The notes beneath the pieces were generated by a model that had not been told where the DNA came from, did no database searches, and worked only from the letters and a program-made list of their open reading frames with translations. Source: Methanosarcina sp. DH2 (GTDB lineage: Archaea > Halobacteriota > Methanosarcinia > Methanosarcinales > Methanosarcinaceae). Taken from it: 64,000 nucleotides of DNA. Position 1 is the stretch's first letter; the number at the start of each line of letters is the position of its first letter. This document shows, piece by piece, positions 36,692-46,682 of the stretch. Where the stretch lies: the NCBI RefSeq assembly GCF_020804225.1, contig NZ_WJBI01000001.1:478659-542658 (forward strand), in the 5' to 3' direction. Position numbers and translations under genes: made by a program.

Positions 36692-39454
36692 TTGTACTAC
36701 GATCAGGAAATTAGCTCGGTTTTTGAGAAGCTCAGGACATCAGAAAAAGGCCTGGACTCCGGAGAAGTCGAAAAGAGACTGGAAGAATATGGAAAAAATG
36801 AACTTAAAGAAAAAGAAAAAGTCCCTATCTTTCGACTTCTTCTATCACAATTCAAAAGTATTTTAATTGCTATCCTGATAATTGCTTCCATTGTGTCGGC
36901 TATACTCGGTGAGGCCATTGATGCAGTAGTGATTTTATTTACTGTTTTTCTTGCTGGAATTCTAGGTTTTGTGCAGGAGTACAGGGCTGAAAAAGCGATC
37001 GAACTTCTTAAGTCCTTGACATCTCCGGAAGCAGTAGTAATAAGGAATGGGGCTGAAAAAAAGATCCCATCAACAGAACTGGTTCCCGGTGATATTCTTC
37101 TGCTTCAGACCGGAGACCGCATCCCTGCAGATGCCAGGGTAATTAAAGAGTATAACATCAAAGTCGATGAGTCCTCGCTCACAGGGGAATCTGTGCCTGT
37201 CCAGAAAACTCCCGATGCTCTACCTGCTGACACTCCTGAGGCTGACAGAAAAAATATGGTCTATGCAGGGACTGCAGTTGCCTATGGAAGAGGAAAAGCT
37301 GTTGTAACGACAACAGGCATGAAAACTTCTTTTGGAGAGCTTGCCGGGCTTCTCGGGACAATCGAAAGGTCCAGAACCCCTCTGCAGGAAAGCCTTGATA
37401 AATTCGGCAGGTGGATTGGCGCGGCAACTCTTGTAATCGTAGCTTTTGTTGCAGTGCTCGGCGTCTTTTCCGGCTTTCCCCCTATCGACATGTTTCTCTG
37501 GGGCGTTGCGCTCGCAGTTGCCGCTATTCCTGAAGCCCTTCCTGCAGTCGTCACAGTAGGGCTAGGGCTCGGGATAAGGCGCATGGTCAAAAGGCATGCC
37601 CTTATAAGAAAACTGCCTTCAGTAGAAACCCTGGGTGCTACGGATATTATCTGTACCGACAAGACAGGCACGCTCACTCAGAACAAAATGACGGTTGAGG
37701 GGATATATGTTAATGGGACGGTTCTCAAGGTAACGGGAGTCGGGTATAATCCTGAGGGGAAATTTCTAAAAGGCAGTTCAGAAAAAGGGGATTCAGAAAA
37801 AGAGGATTCAGAAGTACCGGAGGATGATAAGAATCTTCGAGTACTTTTACTCGGGGCTGCTCTGTGCAACGATTCAAATCTTTATAAAGAAGAAGATAGA
37901 TGGAAAATTACAGGGGATCCGACAGAAGCAGCTCTAGTAGTCGCTGCGGCAAAGGCTGGACTTGAAAAATCCGAACTTGATCGAAAGTATCCGAGACTTG
38001 CGGAAATCCCTTTCTCTTCCGAAAGTAAGAGAATGACAACCTTCAATAAGCTGGAAGACGGTCCGGGCAACTTTCTGGATTCCGAGCTCGTGGCTTTCTC
38101 AAAAGGAGCTCCTGAGGTAATTCTTGGCTCATGTACAAAGATTCTTCTCAACGGTGAAATAAAAGATTTAACTCCAGAACAGAAGCAGGAGATCTCCGAG
38201 CAGGTTAAAGAACTAGCTAATCAGGCTCTGCGGGTTATGGCCCTTTCTTTCCGTTCGTTTGATGAAGGTTTTTCTCCAGAAAAAGTCTCTTCCGGGGAAA
38301 TTCCTGCAGAAAAGGTCGAAGGAGACATGGTCTTTTCAGGGTTAATTGGCATGAGAGACCCTCCAAGAGAAGAAGCGAAAGCTGCAATCAAAACCTGTGA
38401 GGATGCCGGCATAAAGACTGTAATGATAACTGGAGACCATAAGGTTACAGCAGCTGCAATTGCAAGAGAACTCGGGATTTTGAAAGAAAACGACCTTACT
38501 CTTACTGGTTCGGAACTTGACAGCCTTGACGAGAGCGAATTTGAGGCAAGAGTTGAAAAGGTCTCGGTTTACGCTCGGGTTTATCCTGCTCATAAACTGA
38601 GGGTGGTAAAAGCTCTTAAGAAGAAGGGTTATGTTGTAGCAATGACCGGAGACGGGGTTAATGATGCGCCTGCCCTGAAAGCTGCTGATATGGGCATAGC
38701 AATGGGCATTACAGGCACTGACGTCAGCAAAGAAGCCTCAAGCATGATCCTGACCGATGATAACTTTGCGTCCATTGTCTCAGCGGTTGAAGAAGGACGA
38801 AATATATTTAAGAACATTAAGAATTTCATCACCTACGGACTTACAGCCCATATAGGAGAAGTCCTTATTGTCCTCATAGTAATTCTAGGCTGGCAGATCC
38901 TTCCTCTGCTTGCCGTACAGATCCTGTGGATTAACCTGATAACGGATGGTCTCCCTCCGATGGCTCTTTCTGTTGAACCTCCTGACAGGGGGCTTATGAA
39001 ACAGAAGCCAAGGAACGTTAAGGAAGGGCTTATCACCCGCCGTGAAATCGTTGCCGGGCTGGGATTGGGAGGGCTTATCGCCTCTCAGGCACTGATACTT
39101 TTAGTCTGGTCCCTGGATAATGGTTTTTCTATTTCGAAACTGCAGACTATGGTCTTTACACTCGTGGTCTTTTCAGAGATGTTCAATGCATTTAACTGGC
39201 GTTCTGATAAGTATTCAGTTTTTTCTCTGGGGCTTTTTACAAACAAAGCTCTGGTCTATGCGGTCCTGACCACAGTGGTCCTGCAGTTGATGGTGATTTA
39301 CGTCCCGTTCCTCCAATTTGCTTTCAGGACAGTTCCCCTTTCACTTTCTGAGTGGGGAGTCATACTGGCTTTAGCTTCCACCACACTCATTTCGGTGGAG
39401 ATTATAAAGTACCTGAACTCTAGGAAGAGCGCTGATCAAAAGGAATATGTATAA
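36692..39454 (+). CDS. P-type cation-transporting ATPase (Ca2+-type, P2)
   Basis: A 920-residue type II P-type ATPase pumping cations, probably calcium, across the cytoplasmic membrane. Domains in order: cation ATPase N domain, TM1-2, actuator domain with LTGESVPV, TM3-4 with PEALPAVVTVGLG, phosphorylation site DKTGTLTQNK (Asp323), nucleotide domain with KGAPE, hinge MTGDGVNDAPALK, and TM5-10 with NLITDGLPPMALS. The last motif and the length match SERCA/PMR1-like pumps. The start is TTG, preceded by GTGAGGGTAAGG. It converges with a cation/proton antiporter, so both may serve ion balance. Confidence 0.93.
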   Translation: MYYDQEISSVFEKLRTSEKGLDSGEVEKRLEEYGKNELKEKEKVPIFRLLLSQFKSILIAILIIASIVSAILGEAIDAVVILFTVFLAGILGFVQEYRAEKAIELLKSLTSPEAVVIRNGAEKKIPSTELVPGDILLLQTGDRIPADARVIKEYNIKVDESSLTGESVPVQKTPDALPADTPEADRKNMVYAGTAVAYGRGKAVVTTTGMKTSFGELAGLLGTIERSRTPLQESLDKFGRWIGAATLVIVAFVAVLGVFSGFPPIDMFLWGVALAVAAIPEALPAVVTVGLGLGIRRMVKRHALIRKLPSVETLGATDIICTDKTGTLTQNKMTVEGIYVNGTVLKVTGVGYNPEGKFLKGSSEKGDSEKEDSEVPEDDKNLRVLLLGAALCNDSNLYKEEDRWKITGDPTEAALVVAAAKAGLEKSELDRKYPRLAEIPFSSESKRMTTFNKLEDGPGNFLDSELVAFSKGAPEVILGSCTKILLNGEIKDLTPEQKQEISEQVKELANQALRVMALSFRSFDEGFSPEKVSSGEIPAEKVEGDMVFSGLIGMRDPPREEAKAAIKTCEDAGIKTVMITGDHKVTAAAIARELGILKENDLTLTGSELDSLDESEFEARVEKVSVYARVYPAHKLRVVKALKKKGYVVAMTGDGVNDAPALKAADMGIAMGITGTDVSKEASSMILTDDNFASIVSAVEEGRNIFKNIKNFITYGLTAHIGEVLIVLIVILGWQILPLLAVQILWINLITDGLPPMALSVEPPDRGLMKQKPRNVKEGLITRREIVAGLGLGGLIASQALILLVWSLDNGFSISKLQTMVFTLVVFSEMFNAFNWRSDKYSVFSLGLFTNKALVYAVLTTVVLQLMVIYVPFLQFAFRTVPLSLSEWGVILALASTTLISVEIIKYLNSRKSADQKEYV

Positions 39455-39527
39455 AATGGGGTATCTTTTCCGGCTCTAAGTCTTAATAGCATACCCTATT
39501 TCCTTTCCATTTTGGATAGTTGTGTCC

Positions 39528-40712
39528 TTATTCCACACTTATTTCTCTATCTGTTTTATTTTTTCTTTCAGTTTGAATTGCAAATTTCAACGCTGAAGGT
39601 GAAATCAGAATGGATATAACCACCATAAGCACTACCGCCGAAAATATTTCCTGATTAATGATCCCCAGGTCCCTGCCTATGGTTAGCACGACAAGTTCTA
39701 CCCCTGCTCTGGGCATGACTCCTACCCCGAAAATAAAGCTCTCGTAAAAATCAAAACCTATAGCTTTTGATCCTATAAAACCCCCTATTAGCTTTCCTGA
39801 GAGGGCGAGGAAGATGACCACGAGAGCAAAGAGGCCTGTATTTCCCAGGGTGTACAGGTCAATTGAAAAGCCTATGAATGCGAAAAAGAGTGGGATCAAA
39901 ATTCCATAAGCTAGCCCTTCTACTTTGCTCTGCACATCCTGGAGCTTGGCAAGGGGGATTTCCGAGATTAATATTCCTCCTATGAATGCTCCTATTGTTG
40001 CATGAAGCTCAAAAAACTCTGCAAGATAGGCAGAAAAAAGGGCTACCATGACCACAAGGGAAAATACTGTTTCTTTTGCATGCATTTTCTGAGCATAGCC
40101 AAAAATCCTGGGAAATAAGTATTTTCCGAGAATATACATAATCAGCAGAAAAAGCAGAATTTTTCCTGCAATCGTAAGAATACCCAGAATTGAAGGCGCA
40201 CGGTTGAAGCGGGCAAAGGTGACCACTACAGAGAGCAAAAAAATCCCTATTATATCATCCAGGATCGCCGAGGAGAGCATTACTGTACCTGGCTTGCTGG
40301 AAAGATAATTCAGGTCTATGAGGGTCCTGATCACCACCCCTATACTTGTCGGGCTGAAAGCAACCGCCATAAAAAGGCTCTGAAGAAAAGTAAAATTAAA
40401 AATCCTTCCGAGTAAAAAACCGAAAGCAAAGGCAAAAATAATCTGGGAAAGCGTAGGAACAAGGGCAGTTAATGATGCGGATTTCAGTTCCTTGAAGTTA
40501 ACCTCTTTATATCCTGCAGTGAAAAGAAGAAAAATCGAACCGAGTTCGGCAAAGAAGGCAATTACTTCGGTCTCTATGTCAAGAAAAAGTACTCCAAATG
40601 ATATTCCAGCCAGAATCTCTCCCATAACTGAGGGGACACCAATTCTCTCTGCTGCCTCACCCAGTATTTTCACGCTGAAAATAAGAAATAATATTTGAAA
40701 CAGAGCACTTAT
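39528..40712 (-). CDS. CPA2-type cation/proton antiporter (Kef/NhaS family)
   Basis: A Na+ or K+/H+ antiporter membrane protein with about 12-13 helices. Seen: ERIGVPSVMGEILAGI after TM1, FTAGYKEV, AFSPTSIGVVI, SSAILDDIIGIFLL with the conserved acidic pair region, ELHATIGAFIGGILIS, and GVGVMPRAGVELV. No TrkA-type domain follows. The first canonical start is GTG 40673, but that would cut the first helix; the frame continues upstream as SALFQILFLIFS with a GGGGGT element before an ATA at 40710-40712. ATA is therefore the start used here; GTG 40673 is the conservative alternative. Confidence 0.85.
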   Translation of the reverse strand: MSALFQILFLIFSVKILGEAAERIGVPSVMGEILAGISFGVLFLDIETEVIAFFAELGSIFLLFTAGYKEVNFKELKSASLTALVPTLSQIIFAFAFGFLLGRIFNFTFLQSLFMAVAFSPTSIGVVIRTLIDLNYLSSKPGTVMLSSAILDDIIGIFLLSVVVTFARFNRAPSILGILTIAGKILLFLLIMYILGKYLFPRIFGYAQKMHAKETVFSLVVMVALFSAYLAEFFELHATIGAFIGGILISEIPLAKLQDVQSKVEGLAYGILIPLFFAFIGFSIDLYTLGNTGLFALVVIFLALSGKLIGGFIGSKAIGFDFYESFIFGVGVMPRAGVELVVLTIGRDLGIINQEIFSAVVLMVVISILISPSALKFAIQTERKNKTDREISVE

Positions 40713-40865
40713 GGCTGTAACCCCCTTACTTTTTCTTATCTCAACCCTGTCTAAATTGTCTGTTACTTAAGACTCTTCGGAGGCGTCTTTCACTTCCTTT
40801 TACTTCCCTCTTAGCCTTTATTTCTTTAACTCCCTTCTTTACCTCCTTTTTCTAATTCTCCTTTA

Positions 40866-41486
40866 TCAGTCCTCTTTTTCCTTAGAGCCTTCTTTTTTTC
40901 TTCTTCTGCAAATCTCTTTTACTAGGTCTCTCTTGGATATGATCCCTACAAGTTTTCCATCATCATTGACACATATATGGTCAAACCTGTGCTTCATCAT
41001 AAGATCAGAGGCATCCTTCAGTGTGGATTTCAGAGAGATTGTCACAGGATGCTTAATCATGATTTCTTTTGCATTTTCTCCCAGAGACCTTCTAGCTGTA
41101 AAAGGCGTGTGTTTCTCTCTGGGCATCAGGCACAAAAGTAGAATCTCAAGAATGATGTCCAGGTCAATAATGCCTGCAAGCTCCCCTTTATTATTAACTA
41201 CTGGCAGGGTATGGTAAGGATGTTTTGCAAAAAGTGAGAATACTTCTTCAACAGGTGCATCTTCATTTACTGTTACCAGGTCTCTGGTCATAAGCTCTTC
41301 AATCGTCATCCAGAGGCAGCCTTCAGATCCCTTAACGATTGATTCGAAAAATGCTTCTGAGTTTTGAGAAGATTCCTGAGAAGCTTCAGAAAGTTCGTCT
41401 CCTTTTCGGAAACTTTTTTCAGGTTCTGCATTATCGATGCCGTTTTTCCCAGAGTTTTTTCCCTGTGTAAAACTCTTTACCAGCAT
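40866..41486 (-). CDS. CBS-domain protein
   Basis: About 206 residues. After a charged, low-complexity N-terminal stretch (1-55) come two CBS motifs forming one Bateman module: MTRDLVTVNEDAPVEEVF..LPVVNNKGELAGIIDLD and IMIKHPVTISLKSTLKDASDL..ICVNDDGKLVGIISKRD. Such modules bind adenosine nucleotides and regulate partner proteins. ATG 41486 follows GGGGTG and is preferred over GTG 41492. It is upstream of and codirectional with the antiporter (about 150-base gap), so antiporter control is a plausible inference. Confidence 0.87.
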   Translation of the reverse strand: MLVKSFTQGKNSGKNGIDNAEPEKSFRKGDELSEASQESSQNSEAFFESIVKGSEGCLWMTIEELMTRDLVTVNEDAPVEEVFSLFAKHPYHTLPVVNNKGELAGIIDLDIILEILLLCLMPREKHTPFTARRSLGENAKEIMIKHPVTISLKSTLKDASDLMMKHRFDHICVNDDGKLVGIISKRDLVKEICRRRKKEGSKEKED

Positions 41487-41602
41487 GAACACCCCAACTA
41501 CAGCTATCTTTATATCCTGATTCTTTCTGTTCCTACACTTACTATGTGAATCTTTATTTATATAAAAAACCCAGAATTTCAGTTTCGCTGCCTGGAAAAG
41601 GA

Positions 41603-43195
41603 TTATTCGGTTTTTTCAAGTTTGTTCTTATAATAGAGGGTGAAATCTCTTCCCGGGCGCAGAGTAAAGTTGTAAGAGGAATATTCTTCTTCAGGGATTT
41701 CCCTGTACATATCATAGGATATGGGCACGATTATAGCATCATATTTACTGCTCTCGGGTAGTTTTGAAGAGTACCCTATTTTCTCATAGTCTCGCAGGTA
41801 CCAGGGCAGGGGCCAGTACAGTTGATTCGGATCGACCACGTAAAGCCTCAGGGTTTCAGGCCTTCGGTCGAATCCCTCTATCTTTTCCATGAGCTCGCGA
41901 ATCTCTGGAGAGGCCTGCGTGTATGTGATCAGTTCAGTCGGTTCCATACTGCGGTAGTAGTTTACTGAAATGCACTGACCTATAAAGATCAGCAGAGTGA
42001 GCGCCAGAATTCCTGCCAGTAATGTGCTGGTTTTGCCAGAATAATTTGCCTGTTTCGGTTTTCCGCCTTCAGTATCTCGGGAAAATACCTCTCCAAGGAG
42101 AGCTCCTGCAAGGAGTCCGAAAGGCAGGATGATATGTACGACAAGCCAGGGGACTTTTTCCTGCAGATAAGAATAGAGCAGCAGGCTGGTAAGTGCCCAG
42201 TAACAGAGGAAAAGGAAAAATGAATAATTCTGTCCTTTACTTCGCCCTTTATTTTCCAGAAAATGGATAAAGCCCGCAGTCCCAAAGAGTATAACCGGAA
42301 TCTCATATCTAAAAAGAATGGGGAGATAATAGTAAAAAGGACCTCCTATCCTCTCTATCCTGTGCATTTCCATCCAGTGGTTAAAAGCTCTTTCCACGAT
42401 TGAAAACAGGGATACATCGTTCCTGAAAAAGCTGGAGTAAAAAAACAATATGATAAAAACAGACAATGCTCCTGAAAGAAGGAGCTCAGGAAGGTAAGGT
42501 AAAAGAGCTGAAATTTTACGGAGAAGAGTCTTCTGCAGCCCCACTCCTTCTTTTTTCCAGTCTGAATAAATCCAGTATAGTAAGCCCAGTCCGGCGTAAG
42601 CCCCGAAAATGAGGATGATAAGATAGGCATTTTCTTTTGAAGACACGGCAAGGGCAAGAGACGATGCTGCCAGGATGACGTAAGGGTATCGCTTTGAGCT
42701 GTGAATATTGTCGAGATAGCGGAATGCGCCTGCAACAATAGCCAGGGTACAGAATATAATTATCATATCATTTCTGAAGAACCTTGAGAAGTATACCATG
42801 CCTGGAGAAAATGCAAGCAGAAACATTGACCAGAGCACTCCGTTTTTTCCCAGTTCTTTTCTCAGCAAGAAGAGCAAAAGAAGAGTTGCAACTCCGAAAA
42901 AGACAGGAACCAGGCGGGCTGTTGCATCATTTACTCCCAGAAAATGGAAGATGGCTGCAGTAGAATGAAAGAGAAAAGGACCATGGTAGGCTGGATTATA
43001 ACTGTACTCTCCGTGTTCGAGCAGTTTGAGGGTAAAACTGGCATGTACGCTTTCATCATGATGGAAAACCCTCTCCCCAAGCTTAAATAGCCTGAGCGTC
43101 AGGGCAAAAAACACAATCAGAAACCCGAGAAGCCAGTACTTTTTATCCGGGAGCCCCGATGAATTTGCGGTTTCGTTATCTGGACTTTGCTGCAT
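41603..43195 (-). CDS. Agl23-like GT39/TIGR03663 membrane protein
   Basis: 530 residues, about 11-12 transmembrane helices, matching the archaeal family of flippase-associated GT-C-like proteins (TIGR03663). Seen: RLFKLGERVFHHDESVHASFT with the D-E motif of GT-C enzymes in the first extracytoplasmic loop, YNPAYHGPFLFH, SPGMVYFSRFFRNDM, and a C-terminal soluble part (about 430-530) with LYVVDPNQLYWPLPWYLRDY. Likely transfers or handles lipid-linked sugars on the outer face of the membrane; a functional partner may be the DUF2298 protein at 29659-31821. Confidence 0.85.
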   Translation of the reverse strand: MQQSPDNETANSSGLPDKKYWLLGFLIVFFALTLRLFKLGERVFHHDESVHASFTLKLLEHGEYSYNPAYHGPFLFHSTAAIFHFLGVNDATARLVPVFFGVATLLLLFLLRKELGKNGVLWSMFLLAFSPGMVYFSRFFRNDMIIIFCTLAIVAGAFRYLDNIHSSKRYPYVILAASSLALAVSSKENAYLIILIFGAYAGLGLLYWIYSDWKKEGVGLQKTLLRKISALLPYLPELLLSGALSVFIILFFYSSFFRNDVSLFSIVERAFNHWMEMHRIERIGGPFYYYLPILFRYEIPVILFGTAGFIHFLENKGRSKGQNYSFFLFLCYWALTSLLLYSYLQEKVPWLVVHIILPFGLLAGALLGEVFSRDTEGGKPKQANYSGKTSTLLAGILALTLLIFIGQCISVNYYRSMEPTELITYTQASPEIRELMEKIEGFDRRPETLRLYVVDPNQLYWPLPWYLRDYEKIGYSSKLPESSKYDAIIVPISYDMYREIPEEEYSSYNFTLRPGRDFTLYYKNKLEKTE

Positions 43196-43240
43196 TGTTT
43201 CCCAAACCTTCCGGTGATGACTGCTTCTTATGAGGCATAG

Positions 43241-43250
43241 GTATATTTAA
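43241..43250 (+). promoter_or_regulatory. TATA box of the moaD-moeA operon
   Basis: GTATATTTAA lies about 30 bases before ATG 43276. The predicted start is within about six bases of the ATG, so the mRNA is probably leaderless; no Shine-Dalgarno sequence is present at that gene. Confidence 0.5.
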
Positions 43251-43275
43251 GGAGTAGGATGAAATAGTCTTCCTC

Positions 43276-43569
43276 ATGGCTGAAGTAAAGGTTAAGTTAT
43301 TTGCAAATCTGCGTGAGGCAGCAGGCACACCTGAACTCCTGCTTTCCGGAGAAAAGGTTATCGATGTCCTTTTATCCCTCACTGAGAGATATCCTGAGTT
43401 AAAAAACCTTATTTTTGAAAAGTTAGATGAAAAGGATGAAAGCCCGGTCCTTTGCGGCTCTATTAATGTCCTGATCAACGGAAATAATGTCCGGCACCTT
43501 GAAGGGCTTGACACTTTCCTTAAGGACTCGGATGAAATTGGAGTTCTGCCTCCTGTTTCCGGGGGATGA
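43276..43569 (+). CDS. moaD: MoaD/ThiS family sulfur-carrier protein
   Basis: A 97-residue ubiquitin-fold sulfur carrier: VKVKLFANLREAAGTPE at the N terminus, IDVLLSLTERYPEL, LINGNNVRHLEG, DEIGVLPPVSGG at the end. The C-terminal Gly-Gly is thiocarboxylated and donates sulfur, most likely for molybdopterin given the moeA gene directly after it. Archaeal MoaD-like proteins can also act as SAMP protein modifiers, so both roles are possible. The final TGA overlaps a possible ATG of the next frame. Confidence 0.9.
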   Translation: MAEVKVKLFANLREAAGTPELLLSGEKVIDVLLSLTERYPELKNLIFEKLDEKDESPVLCGSINVLINGNNVRHLEGLDTFLKDSDEIGVLPPVSGG

Positions 43570-43589
43570 TTTTTTCCAGGGGCGAGGAT

Positions 43590-44783
43590 ATGGGCAGGAT
43601 ATTCAAAGAACGCACTTCAGTTGATGAAGCTTTACAGCTTTTCCTTGAAAGCATTTCCCCTCTCAGGCATACCGATGAGGTGCCACTTGAAGCCTGTGCG
43701 GGCAGGGTACTTGCAGAGTCTGTAGTTTCCGGGAGGGACGTCCCTCATTACAGGCGTGCTGCAATGGACGGATACGCTGTAAGGGCATCTGATACGCAGG
43801 GCTCCTCTCCTGCAAATCCCGTGCTCTTACAGCTTTCTGACAGTATAGAGGAAGGAACTTCTATGTGGGTTCATACCGGAGCTGCCCTGCCTGACGGGGC
43901 TAATGCGGTTGTAATGGTTGAGGACACTGTTACAACCGGGGATATGGTTGAGATAAGGGCTCAGGTTTATCCTGGAAGGAACGTCGGGCAGGTTGGAGAG
44001 GACATAAAAAAAGAAGATCTGGTTTTTGAAGAGGGGCATCTCCTTCGTCCCTGTGATGCTGCAGTCCTTGCATCCCTCGGGCTTGACAGGGTGAGTGTTT
44101 TTCGAAAACCTGTGGTTGCAATTATCCCTACAGGAGACGAGCTGGTAAGCCGTGAGAAAGCTGACGAAGTTCCCCCTCCTGGGATGGTAATTGAAACCAA
44201 TGGGCTTATGGCTGCCCTTTATGTGAACCGGTGGGGTGGGATTCCCAGATGCACAGGGATCGTGCCTGATCGCCCTGAGAGCATAAAAGAAGCAGTAGAG
44301 GCAAACCTTGACGCTGACATGATCCTCCTCTCAGGTGGGACTTCGGTCGGTAAAAGAGACCATGCTCCGGGAGTTGTGGAGTCCCTGGGAAAACTGCTTG
44401 TTCACGGCATCGGTCTCAGCCCTGGAAAACCTGCAGCCCTTGGTGTGATAAGTAAAACTCCAGTGGTTTGTCTTCCAGGCTACCCTGTTGCCGGTCTTGT
44501 TGCCCTTTATTTCTTTGTCCGCCCTGGAATCCGAAAACTGGGCTCGATACCTGAAATGCCGGAAATTGTCCTTCGAAAGCGCCTGGCTGCAAAAATAAGT
44601 TCGAAAATAGGGTACGTCAACTTCATCCGCGTTGTCTTTGAAGGGGACAGGGTGCGCCCGCTTATGGGGGCTGGGGCAGGAGTTCTTAGTTCGGTTGCAA
44701 AGGCTGACGGTTATGTACTCGTTCCTGAGCATGTGGAAGGCTATGAGGAAGGACAGGAAGTAGATGTCTTCCTTATCGAATAA
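43590..44783 (+). CDS. moeA: Molybdopterin molybdotransferase MoeA
   Basis: MoeA inserts molybdate or tungstate into adenylated molybdopterin, needed for formylmethanofuran dehydrogenase in methanogens. About 397 residues. Seen: PHYRRAAMDGYAV, GAALPDGANAVVMVED, EDIKKEDLVFEEG, IIPTGDELV, LSGGTSVGKRDHA, GLSPGKPAALG, LPGYPVAG, then the MoeA C-terminal beta domain. ATG 43590 is chosen because AGGGGCGAGG precedes it; ATG 43566 overlapping the moaD stop is possible. Co-transcribed with moaD. Confidence 0.94.
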   Translation: MGRIFKERTSVDEALQLFLESISPLRHTDEVPLEACAGRVLAESVVSGRDVPHYRRAAMDGYAVRASDTQGSSPANPVLLQLSDSIEEGTSMWVHTGAALPDGANAVVMVEDTVTTGDMVEIRAQVYPGRNVGQVGEDIKKEDLVFEEGHLLRPCDAAVLASLGLDRVSVFRKPVVAIIPTGDELVSREKADEVPPPGMVIETNGLMAALYVNRWGGIPRCTGIVPDRPESIKEAVEANLDADMILLSGGTSVGKRDHAPGVVESLGKLLVHGIGLSPGKPAALGVISKTPVVCLPGYPVAGLVALYFFVRPGIRKLGSIPEMPEIVLRKRLAAKISSKIGYVNFIRVVFEGDRVRPLMGAGAGVLSSVAKADGYVLVPEHVEGYEEGQEVDVFLIE

Positions 44784-44946
44784 TTGTCTTCCTCATCAAT
44801 AAAACAGATAAACAGAGACGAATTCGGCTAACTCTTTTTATTTTTTCGCTCTCTGGAAATGAATAAAACTTTATACTAACAGGAGGTAGAAGGAACAACG
44901 TAACCGTCCTTTACTCCATTTTTTACTAACAATATAAGTGAAGAAA

Positions 44947-45327
44947 ATGCCCTCTCCAGATAAAGAAATGGACAAGATTTTTCTAATAGGAGCTGGCGGC
45001 TTTCTGGGAGCAGTTTGCCGATTTTTACTCTGCGAGCTTGTGGAAGGGCAGCTTGGCATCCTGTCTGTAAACGTACTAGGGAGTTTCATGCTGGGCATGA
45101 TAATGTATGACACTGAGTACCTGGGATTCATAGGCCCTAAAGGAAAGATCGCATTCGGGACCGGGTTTATGGGAGCATTTACGACCTTCTCTACATTTGC
45201 AGTCCAGTCTTTCAGCATGCCTTTTATTCCTGCCCTTGGAAACATCAGTGCCAATCTCTTTCTGACCCTTACGGGCGTATTCTTTGGCAGGAGCGTTATA
45301 AAAGCCCTCTCGAACAGGGAGACCTGA
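44947..45327 (+). CDS. crcB: Fluoride ion channel subunit CrcB (first copy)
   Basis: CrcB/Fluc proteins are dual-topology fluoride channels; paired genes encode oppositely oriented subunits. About 126 residues with four helices and the signature [21 protein letters not shown] and [13 protein letters not shown] (the Phe-box and Asn lining the pore). The second copy starts two bases after this stop, so the two form a heterodimer. GTG 44938 and ATG 44968 are alternative starts. I looked for a fluoride riboswitch in the 160 bases upstream and saw no convincing match. Confidence 0.93.
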   Translation: MPSPDKEMDKIFLIGAGGFLGAVCRFLLCELVEGQLGILSVNVLGSFMLGMIMYDTEYLGFIGPKGKIAFGTGFMGAFTTFSTFAVQSFSMPFIPALGNISANLFLTLTGVFFGRSVIKALSNRET

Positions 45328-45329
45328 TC

Positions 45330-45698
45330 ATGTTTCCCGTTTCAAGCCTTGGTGAGCTCTTTTTGATAGGTACGGGCGGCTTTATAGGGGCGTCTCTCCG
45401 CTATACTGTCTCAAGCCGTATACCAAAAATCCGGAATATTCCGGCAGGAACCCTTATAGTAAATTTTCTGGGCAGTATGGTGCTTGCTCTCCTTACTTTT
45501 TCCTCTGAGCCCGAATCAATGGTCTATCTGGTGAACATAGGAATTCTCGGCTCCTTCACAACTTTTTCAACCTTTGCCTATGAAACTTTCAAGCTGCTCG
45601 AAGAAGGGCAAAACATCTCATTTTTTCTCAATATCTTTCTAAATGTTATTCTCTGCCTCATGGGGGTAAGCATTGCGTATCTTGCTCTCAGGTTTTGA
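45330..45698 (+). CDS. crcB: Fluoride ion channel subunit CrcB (second copy)
   Basis: 122 residues, paralogous to the preceding subunit: [43 protein letters not shown]. Four hydrophobic helices. Tandem unequal copies are typical of heterodimeric Fluc channels, where the two subunits insert in opposite orientation. The two genes are separated by two bases and are surely co-transcribed. Protects the cell against fluoride. Confidence 0.93.
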   Translation: MFPVSSLGELFLIGTGGFIGASLRYTVSSRIPKIRNIPAGTLIVNFLGSMVLALLTFSSEPESMVYLVNIGILGSFTTFSTFAYETFKLLEEGQNISFFLNIFLNVILCLMGVSIAYLALRF

Positions 45699-45722
45699 TC
45701 TTGAAATTATTCCTCCGGCAGG

Positions 45723-45780
45723 CGAAGAAGGTCAGATGAAGAAGGTTCAGATGAAGAAGGTTCAGATGAAGAAGATCAGA
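45723..45780. repeat. Four tandem copies of a 14-15-bp unit
   Basis: GAAGAAGG(T)TCAGAT is repeated four times right after crcB. The remainder of the gap to 46002 is AT-rich without a gene; GGAG and CTCC near 45934-45950 could form a weak hairpin. Confidence 0.8.
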
Positions 45781-46002
45781 TGAAGAATATTTTAAATGGT
45801 TATTTCAAGTTTTTCTGTCTGCTTAAGTTATTACTTTTAATTTGTTCTTTTTATGAAGCATCAGCTATTAGAAGCAGTGAATTTAAAAACATCAATTAAA
45901 ATAGGGTTCTGGAGATTCGAGGTCGGTATTGCTTGGAGTAAACTAGCTCCTTTAATTCACGTAAAAAAGGCTGGCAAATAGCTAAAAAATATAACTAAAA
46001 AA

Positions 46003-46682
<680 letters not shown>

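Noticed and set aside
44784..44937. Fluoride riboswitch before the crcB pair
   Set aside because: I could not find the conserved riboswitch core in this short AT-rich leader.
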